Assembly: GCA_016712445.1 (NCBI GenBank)
Contig: JADJRB010000001.1
Span: 1,984,001-2,048,000, forward strand
Origin: Acidobacteriota bacterium
Lineage (GTDB): Bacteria > Pseudomonadota > Alphaproteobacteria > Caulobacterales > Hyphomonadaceae
Reading direction: 5' to 3'
Length of the DNA stretch: 64,000 nucleotides
Below, one piece after another: positions 58,999 to 64,000 of the stretch (position 1 is its first letter; every line of letters begins with the position of its first letter). Position numbers and translations under genes: made by a program. Under the pieces are notes generated by a model. The model ran no database searches and was not told the origin of the DNA. It was given only the letters and a program-made list of their open reading frames with translations.

Positions 58999-59757
58999 TT
59001 ACTCGTCGTCTCTCAAGAGCCGCCAGCGGTCGCCGTCAAGCACTTCCAGTGGCTGATAGCGACGTTTGTACGCCATCTTCGGGCTGCCCTTGACCCAGTA
59101 GCCGAGATAGACGTGCGGCAGGCCAAGCTCCTGCGCGTGCTTGATGTGATCGAGGATCACATGGTGGCCAAGGCTGCGGTCAGCCTTTTCGGGATCGAAG
59201 AAGGTGTAGACCATCGAGAAGCCGTCTCGCAGCACGTCGGTGATCGAGCAGGCGACCAGGGGCGCCGTGTCGTCCGGACCATCGCGGTATTCGAAGATCA
59301 GGCTCTGGACCGGGCTGCCGCCGACCATGGCGACATAGTCCCGGTAGGTCATCTCCGACATGCCGCCATTGTCGTGGCGCGTCTTCACGTAGGATTTCAG
59401 GAGGCGGAACTGTTCGCGGGTGGCCTGCGAGACGACCGGGCGGCGCACCAGCGACTCGTTGCGCTGGATGACGCGGCGGTCATTCCGGCTGACATGGAAG
59501 TCGCGCGTCGGCACGCGCACGCTGCGGCAGGCGTTGCAGCGCAGGCAGGCGGGGCGGTAGGCGATCGACTGGCTGCGGCGGAACCCGGACTGGCTGAGTA
59601 CGTTGTGGACGGCATCTGCTTCCGCAATGGCGAGGTTCGTGAACGCCTTGCGTTCCTTGCGATCCGGCAAATACGGGCACGGGCTGGGGTTCGTGACGTA
59701 GAACCTCAGCGACCGCTCAAGGCCGGCCGGCAACAGATGGGAATCCGTGAACTTCAT
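58999..59757 (-). CDS. bpt: Aspartate/glutamate leucyltransferase (Bpt)
   Basis: A 252-residue N-degron transferase that adds Leu to N-terminal Asp or Glu to mark proteins for ClpAP. The cysteine-rich start has CPYL and YRPACLRCNACRSVRVP, and the C-terminal half is a GNAT-like fold with MVYTFFDPEKADRSLGHHVILDHI and YLGYWVKGSPKMAYKRRYQPLE. The ATG 59757 starts MKFTDSHLL. The length is standard for the alphaproteobacterial form. Confidence 0.95.
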   Translation of the reverse strand: MKFTDSHLLPAGLERSLRFYVTNPSPCPYLPDRKERKAFTNLAIAEADAVHNVLSQSGFRRSQSIAYRPACLRCNACRSVRVPTRDFHVSRNDRRVIQRNESLVRRPVVSQATREQFRLLKSYVKTRHDNGGMSEMTYRDYVAMVGGSPVQSLIFEYRDGPDDTAPLVACSITDVLRDGFSMVYTFFDPEKADRSLGHHVILDHIKHAQELGLPHVYLGYWVKGSPKMAYKRRYQPLEVLDGDRWRLLRDDE

Positions 59758-59857
59758 GTCCGCCGACGATACACTTCGCCGGGCCAGCGCCAAGGGGCAA
59801 ACACCGGCGGGGGCGCCCATCGCGGCAAAAAAGCCACACAGGCGTGACCCGAAAGCC

Positions 59858-60547
59858 TCACGGCTGGGCGCCGAGATGAACTTTCAGGCTGATCCGGCGG
59901 TTCACCGCGAGGTGCGGCTGGCCCGGATCGAGGGGGTGAGTGTCGGCGAGACCGGTTACCGCCTGGAAGCGGGCCGGGTCGACCCCGCCGGCTTCGAGCA
60001 GGCGGCGGGCCTCGTTGGCCCGGTCGGTCGACAGTTCCCAGTTGGAATAGCCAGTCCGGGTCAGGCTGAAGGCATCGGTGTGGCCTTCGATGGAAAGGGC
60101 GTTGGCCAGGGGCGCCAGCGTCGTGGCGGCGGCGGCAACCAGGGCTGCGCCTTCGGCCGACAGGGCGCCGCTGGCGCTTTCGAACAGGGGGCGGCCTGCC
60201 GTATCGACGAGATCGAGGCGCACGCCGTCCGGCTCGACGGTCAGGATGACGCTTTCGCCGGCAGCCTTGAGGGTCTCGGAAAGCTGCAGCAGGCCCAGCA
60301 GGTCGGCGGCTTCGGAGCCTTCCGGCGCGAGGGCGGCGGCGGGGACGGCTGCGTCCTTCAGGCGGAACTTGGCGGCGATGGCGCTGCGATCATCCGGGGA
60401 GACGCCGCTGACCAGCCACATCAGGAGGAAGAAGGCCATCAGGGCGGTCAGGAAGTCGGCATACGCCATTTTCCAGGTCCCGAGCTTGCGGGCCGGGAGG
60501 GCAGGCATTCTGCCTGCGTGGTTCCGATGGGTCGTGGCGTACGCCAT
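59858..60547 (-). CDS. motB: Flagellar motor protein MotB (OmpA-family domain)
   Basis: A 229-residue stator subunit. It has one transmembrane helix with the proton-binding Asp in WKMAYADFLTALMAFFLLMWLV (Asp30). The C-terminal OmpA-like peptidoglycan-binding domain has IEGHTDAFSLTRTGYSNWELSTDRANEARRLL. The ATG 60547 follows AAGGAAA. Residues 6-28 include a stretch (HRNHAGRMPALPARK) encoded by a palindrome, flanked by near-identical repeats of 17 bases (60536-60552 and 60458-60474), so the N-terminus looks extended by an insertion. motA is not beside it, as in Caulobacter, where the genes are separate. Confidence 0.85.
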   Translation of the reverse strand: MAYATTHRNHAGRMPALPARKLGTWKMAYADFLTALMAFFLLMWLVSGVSPDDRSAIAAKFRLKDAAVPAAALAPEGSEAADLLGLLQLSETLKAAGESVILTVEPDGVRLDLVDTAGRPLFESASGALSAEGAALVAAAATTLAPLANALSIEGHTDAFSLTRTGYSNWELSTDRANEARRLLEAGGVDPARFQAVTGLADTHPLDPGQPHLAVNRRISLKVHLGAQP

Positions 60548-60552
60548 TTTCC
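60458..60552. repeat. 17-bp direct repeats flanking a palindrome at the motB start
   Basis: On the minus strand GGAAAATGGCGTACGCC (60536-60552) and GGAAAATGGCGTATGCC (60458-60474) differ at one base and lie 78 bases apart, exactly 26 codons. Between them is the palindrome GCAGGCA-TTC-TGCCTGC (60501-60517). The upstream copy supplies ribosome-binding site and start codon. Confidence 0.75.
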
Positions 60553-60703
60553 TTGGTCCTGTCATTCTGACGGAATGCAACGTGTAGCAGGTCATGGTGA
60601 AACCGGCGCTTCGGGCGGGGGTGGGATTTCGATGAAATTCGATCTATCTGGCGTCCCAGAACGGCACACTCGCCCGAGCGCGCCGCTGGCGAAGGAGACA
60701 TCA

Positions 60704-61570
60704 ATGGCGCGCACGGCTTTCCTGGGACTCGGGGTCATGGGTTTCCACATGGCCGGGCATCTGGCCAAGGCGGGCCATCAGGTCAGCGTCTGGAACCGCT
60801 CGCCGGAGAAGGCGGCAGCCTGGACCGGGGTGCACCGGGGCGAGGCGGCGAAGGATCCGGCCTCGGCGGTGTTCGGCGCGGAGTTCGTGCTGATGTGCCT
60901 CGGCGATGATCCGGACGTGCGGGCGGTGTTCGAGGCATTCGAGCCGAGCCTCGGGGCGGGGATGACGGTGATCGACCATACCACGGCCTCGGCGGGCCTC
61001 GCCCGCGAGCTGGCGGCGCGGTGCAAGGCGAAGGGCGCGCGCTTCATCGATGCGCCGGTTTCCGGCGGTGAGGCGGGCGCGATCAACGGCAAGCTGACCA
61101 TCATGTGCGGCGGCGAGGACACGGCGTTTGCGGCGGCCGAGCCGGTGATGAATGCGTTCGCGCGCAAGATAACCCTGATTGGGGAGACGGGCGCCGGGCA
61201 GCTGGCGAAATCGGTCAACCAGATCTGCATTGCGGGGATCGTGCAGGGCCTCGCCGAAGGGCTGCACTTTGCGGAAGCGGCGGGGCTGGACGCGGCCAAG
61301 GTGATCGAGGCGATCTCGGGCGGCGCGGCGCAGAGCTGGCAGATGGAGAACCGCTGGAAGACGATGACCGAGGGCAAGTTCGATTTCGGCTTTGCGGTCG
61401 ACTGGATGCGCAAGGACCTTCGCATCACGCTGGACGCCGCGCGCGAGACCGGCGCGAGCCTGCCGCTGACGGCGACGGTGGACCAGTACTATGCCGATGT
61501 GCAGGCGATGGGCGGCGCGCGCTGGGATACGTCGAGCCTGATCGCCCGTCTCGGCCGGAAGCCGGACTGA
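60704..61570 (+). CDS. NAD(P)-dependent beta-hydroxyacid dehydrogenase
   Basis: A 288-residue enzyme of the 3-hydroxyisobutyrate/tartronate semialdehyde reductase superfamily. The Rossmann motif is FLGLGVMGFHMAGHL. The conserved FIDAPVSGGEAGAINGKLTIMCGG follows, the catalytic Lys lies in GAGQLAKSVNQI, and a C-terminal helix holds DLRITLDAARETGASLPL. The substrate is probably a C3-C4 beta-hydroxyacid or semialdehyde. The start ATG 60704 follows AAGGAGACATCA. It is coupled to the next gene by TGATG. Confidence 0.9.
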   Translation: MARTAFLGLGVMGFHMAGHLAKAGHQVSVWNRSPEKAAAWTGVHRGEAAKDPASAVFGAEFVLMCLGDDPDVRAVFEAFEPSLGAGMTVIDHTTASAGLARELAARCKAKGARFIDAPVSGGEAGAINGKLTIMCGGEDTAFAAAEPVMNAFARKITLIGETGAGQLAKSVNQICIAGIVQGLAEGLHFAEAAGLDAAKVIEAISGGAAQSWQMENRWKTMTEGKFDFGFAVDWMRKDLRITLDAARETGASLPLTATVDQYYADVQAMGGARWDTSSLIARLGRKPD

Positions 61571-62580
61571 TGGGCATCTGCCGCATCGACCTGCACGTGC
61601 CGGACGGCGAGGCGTTCGACCTCGCGCTGCGCGCGGTGAAGGCGGCGGACCCGTTCGACTATGTGGTGCTGCAGCCGGAACAGACCGACCGCAAGCTGGT
61701 GCACGTCTACATGCGCGACGGGCCGGCGCAGGCGCTGCTCGACAATCTCCAGACCGTGCTCGAGAAGCGCAAGGACTGGCGGATCACGGTCGCCTCGCTC
61801 GACGTGACGATCCCGAAACTGCCGGAACCGAAGGACGAGAAGAAGGCGGCGCGCGCGCAGAACACGCGCGAGGAGCTGTACGTGAAGGTGTCGAGCGATG
61901 CGAAGCTCGACTGGAACTTCGTCATCATGGTGGTGCTGTCGACCATCGTGGCGGCGATCGGGCTGGCGTCTGACGGCGTCGCGGCGGTGATCGGGGCGAT
62001 GGTGATTGCGCCGCTGCTGGGGCCGATCCTCGGCTTTGCGATGGGCGCGGCGCTCGGCGACCTGGCGCTGCTGCGCAAGGGGATGATCACGCTGCTGGCG
62101 GGCATCAGCATTGCGCTGGCGGTGTCGCTGGTGCTGGCGTTCTTCCTGCCGCCGAACTGGGAGAGCCGGGAGCTGATGTCGCGCGCCGAGGTGCGCCTGG
62201 ACGGGCTGGCGCTGGCAATGGCGGCGGGCGGGGCGGCGGCGCTGTCGATGACGCGCGGGGCCTCGGCGACGCTGGTGGGTGTGATGGTGGCGGCGGCGTT
62301 GTTGCCGCCCGGCGCGGCGATCGGTCTGTTCGCCGGCTATGGGCAGGGCACGCTGGCGCTCCGCGCCACGCTGCTGCTCAGCCTCAACGTTGCCGCGCTG
62401 ATCCTGTCGGCCTTGCTGGTGTTCCGGCTCAGCAAGATCCGTCCACGGACCTGGATCGAGCAGCAGCATGCGAAGCGAGCGGTGTGGCTGAATGCGGGTC
62501 TCTCCGCGCTGTTCCTGCTCGTCTCGGTAGCGCTGATCGTGCTACTGGATCTCGGCAAAGCTGTTCAGATCGGCAACTGA
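61570..62580 (+). CDS. DUF389/TIGR00341 family membrane protein
   Basis: A 336-residue protein. The soluble N-terminal domain (1-105) begins MGICRIDLHVPDGE, then a charged linker with LPKEDEKKAAR-like KLPEPKDEKKAARAQNTRE, then seven or so helices with IGLASDGVAAVIGAMVIAPLLGPILGF and ATLVGVMVAAALLPPGAAIG. The DUF389 core is clear, but the function is unknown. It overlaps the oxidoreductase gene by one base. Confidence 0.88.
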   Translation: MGICRIDLHVPDGEAFDLALRAVKAADPFDYVVLQPEQTDRKLVHVYMRDGPAQALLDNLQTVLEKRKDWRITVASLDVTIPKLPEPKDEKKAARAQNTREELYVKVSSDAKLDWNFVIMVVLSTIVAAIGLASDGVAAVIGAMVIAPLLGPILGFAMGAALGDLALLRKGMITLLAGISIALAVSLVLAFFLPPNWESRELMSRAEVRLDGLALAMAAGGAAALSMTRGASATLVGVMVAAALLPPGAAIGLFAGYGQGTLALRATLLLSLNVAALILSALLVFRLSKIRPRTWIEQQHAKRAVWLNAGLSALFLLVSVALIVLLDLGKAVQIGN

Positions 62581-62590
62581 GGGGAAGCAC

Positions 62591-63025
62591 ATGGCGAAGT
62601 ACGAACCGAAGACCAAGGCGACCGAGATCAAACCGAAGGACTTCGTCGCTTCGCTGGAAGACGGCCCGCGCAAGCGCGATGCGCAGAAGCTGTTGCCCTG
62701 GATGGAGAAGGTGACCGGCCTCAAGGCGAAGATGTGGGGCCCGAGCATCATCGGTTTCGGGCGCTACCAGTATGAATATGACAGCGGCCATTCCGGCGAA
62801 ATGTGCATGACCGGCTTCAGTCCGCGCAAGGCCAACATGGTTGTCTATATCCTGTCAGGCTACAAAGGCCTTGAAGAGAAGCTCGCGCGGCTCGGGCCGC
62901 ACAAGACCGGAAAAAGCTGTCTCTATCTGGGCAGTCTCGACAAGGTCGACATGGACGTGCTCGAAGAGATCGTGCGGGACGGCGTCACCTACGTTCGCAA
63001 GAACTACAAGACTTCCGACGCCTGA
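62591..63025 (+). CDS. DUF1801 domain protein (YdhG/YjbR-like)
   Basis: A 144-residue soluble protein. The DUF1801 block is LLPWMEKVTGLKAKMWGPSIIGFGRYQYEYDSGHSGEMCMTGFSPRKANMVVYIL, and it has a C-terminal KSCLYLGSLDKVDMDVLEEIVRDG. Function unknown; the fold resembles iron chaperone-like YdhG. GGGGAAGCAC precedes the ATG. It may be co-transcribed with the DUF389 gene 10 bases upstream. Confidence 0.9.
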   Translation: MAKYEPKTKATEIKPKDFVASLEDGPRKRDAQKLLPWMEKVTGLKAKMWGPSIIGFGRYQYEYDSGHSGEMCMTGFSPRKANMVVYILSGYKGLEEKLARLGPHKTGKSCLYLGSLDKVDMDVLEEIVRDGVTYVRKNYKTSDA

Positions 63026-63172
63026 GCAGCCAAATTACCGTGTTGTGGGTTTACATGAGGGGCTGAGGGGGTACCCTTGCCCCTCGCCCTGTCCCCAATC
63101 TCGATCAGAGCGGCCAGCTTGCCTCGCGCAGCAAGGCCTCCGAGATTGCAACTCCCAACGATTGGATATCCC

Positions 63173-63610
63173 ATGACACAGGCTCAACCCGGTGACACCG
63201 TACACCTTCACTATACCGGCACACTGCCCGACGGCACGACCTTTGACAGCTCCGAGGGGCGCGAGCCGCTCGTCTTCCAGGTCGGCGCAGGCCAGATCAT
63301 CAAGGGTCTCGATGCCGCCATTCCCGGCATGGCTGTCGGCGAGACGAAAAAGGTCGAAGTCGCGTGCGACGAAGCCTACGGGCCGGTGAACCCGAACATG
63401 CGCCAGGATGTACCGCGTGCGGACTTTCCGAAGGACGTGCCTTCGGAGGTTGGCACACGCTTGCAGATGCGCACGCAGTCTGGCGATCCCGTCCCAGTGA
63501 CCGTCGTCGAATCGAACGACAAGGTCGTCACGCTCGATGCGAACCATCCGCTGGCGGGCAAGGACCTGATCTTCGAGATCGAGCTGGTCTCGGTGCAGAA
63601 GGCGGCCTGA
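63173..63610 (+). CDS. FKBP-type peptidyl-prolyl isomerase, SlyD-like
   Basis: A 145-residue chaperone/isomerase. FKBP blocks are VHLHYTGTLPDGTTFDSSEGREPLVFQVGAGQIIKGLDAAI and the inserted IF-like flap region with YGPVNPNMRQDVPRADFP, as in SlyD, followed by NHPLAGKDLIFEIELV. It lacks the His-rich C-terminal tail of E. coli SlyD, so nickel binding is unlikely. The ATG 63173 is preceded by a weak site. Confidence 0.92.
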   Translation: MTQAQPGDTVHLHYTGTLPDGTTFDSSEGREPLVFQVGAGQIIKGLDAAIPGMAVGETKKVEVACDEAYGPVNPNMRQDVPRADFPKDVPSEVGTRLQMRTQSGDPVPVTVVESNDKVVTLDANHPLAGKDLIFEIELVSVQKAA

Positions 63611-63616
63611 TGCGCG

Positions 63617-64000
63617 TCAGTCGCGGGTGAGGATGTCCAGCACGCCGGCCGAAATCGACTGGCGAAGGCCTGAATACCCCGCCCACGGATCTTTCTTCAG
63701 GGACGCGAGACGCTGGCGGATGTTCGACAGCGTGTAGGCGTTTGCGGCCTTGATGCGCGGAAGCTCATCCCAGCGCACCGGCACGGCGATCGGTGCGCCT
63801 TCGCGTGCGCGCAGGGAATAGGGGCAGACGGCGGTGGCGCCGCGTTCGTTTCGCAGCCAGTCGATGAAGATGCGGCCCTTGCGCTTCTTCTTGGACATCT
63901 CCGAGACGTAGCGCTCCGGGTGCGCCCGTTCCATCTGGCGGGCGAGGCCGCGCGCGGCGGCCTTCACGTCAGCCCAGTCGCGGCGGCGTTCGAGCGGCGC
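63617..64000 (-). CDS. ligD: LigD-type polymerase domain protein, C-terminal part
   Basis: The last approximately 127 residues of a gene that continues beyond the right edge of the window. The sequence WADVKAAARGLARQMER, YVSEMSKKKRKGRIFIDWLRNERGATAV and YSLRAREGAPIAVPVRWDEL is the end of the NHEJ primase/polymerase domain of bacterial LigD, which fills ends in Ku-dependent double-strand break repair. Whether ligase and phosphoesterase domains are fused upstream cannot be seen here. This domain often lies at the C-terminus of LigD in proteobacteria. Confidence 0.88.
   Translation of the reverse strand, partial: APLERRRDWADVKAAARGLARQMERAHPERYVSEMSKKKRKGRIFIDWLRNERGATAVCPYSLRAREGAPIAVPVRWDELPRIKAANAYTLSNIRQRLASLKKDPWAGYSGLRQSISAGVLDILTRD

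Noticed and set aside
63057..63085. Hairpin GAGGGGC/GCCCCTC after the DUF1801 gene as a terminator
   Set aside because: Only 7 bp with a 15-base loop and no T-run, so not convincing.

Overview
The window is GC-rich, gene-dense chromosomal DNA from an alphaproteobacterium. Gene content and order (lspA followed by a DUF3035-type lipoprotein and two M16 peptidases; rpoZ-rsh-pyrE-pdxJ-acpS-rnc-era-recO; an NrtR-like NAD regulator next to an HD hydrolase; a short class Ia nrdA; many small lipoproteins) point to the stalked or budding marine group around Hyphomonadaceae and Caulobacterales. That placement is my inference from gene families, not a database result. I see no rRNA, tRNA, CRISPR array, insertion sequence, integrase or phage module. 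Most of the window reads as core chromosome.

Layout. 1-7 kb: lspA, a lipoprotein, a catalytic/non-catalytic M16 peptidase pair, an alpha/beta hydrolase, and the NAD regulator/HD hydrolase pair. 7-12.5 kb, mostly minus strand: a GH9 glycosidase coupled to a FabH-like enzyme, two tiny coupled lipoproteins, tag, ygfZ and bioY. 12.6-22.4 kb: a dihydroorotase-family protein with a coupled HD-like hydrolase, an NTF2-like lipoprotein, an AraC regulator, a voltage-gated-type ion channel with a zinc ribbon, an M20 peptidase, a feruloyl-CoA-synthase-like ligase and a ThDP enzyme. 22.4-28.9 kb: an S9 peptidase with a clear terminator, a GAF-Fis regulator driving a probable aldehyde dehydrogenase/DUF779 unit, and a YiiX-like hydrolase. 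29-31 kb: nrdA behind a near-perfect NrdR box. 31-35 kb: envelope proteins (an LpxR-like barrel, DUF1345, an MprF-like protein) and a NYN nuclease.

35.4-42.4 kb is the housekeeping operon rpoZ-rsh-pyrE-pdxJ-acpS-rnc-era, then recO. It links RNA polymerase assembly, (p)ppGpp, pyrimidine and B6 synthesis, acyl-carrier activation, and RNA and ribosome maturation. 42.4-54.4 kb: a GST, an extensin-like protein, parC, a sirtuin, an ArsR/SRPBCC divergent pair with an operator, a phosphatase, VIT, LemA, lipoproteins and an esterase. 54.4-59 kb: a TakP-like TRAP transporter in line with an aminotransferase. 59-64 kb: bpt, a MotB with an apparent palindromic repeat insertion, an oxidoreductase, a DUF389 protein, an FKBP isomerase, and the end of a LigD-type polymerase gene that runs off the window.

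I did not find a convincing wholly new system. The most interesting items are the regulator without an AAA+ domain and its palindromic operator, the repeat insertion in motB, the large palindromic repeats, the GH9/FabH coupling, and the TRAP/aminotransferase unit.
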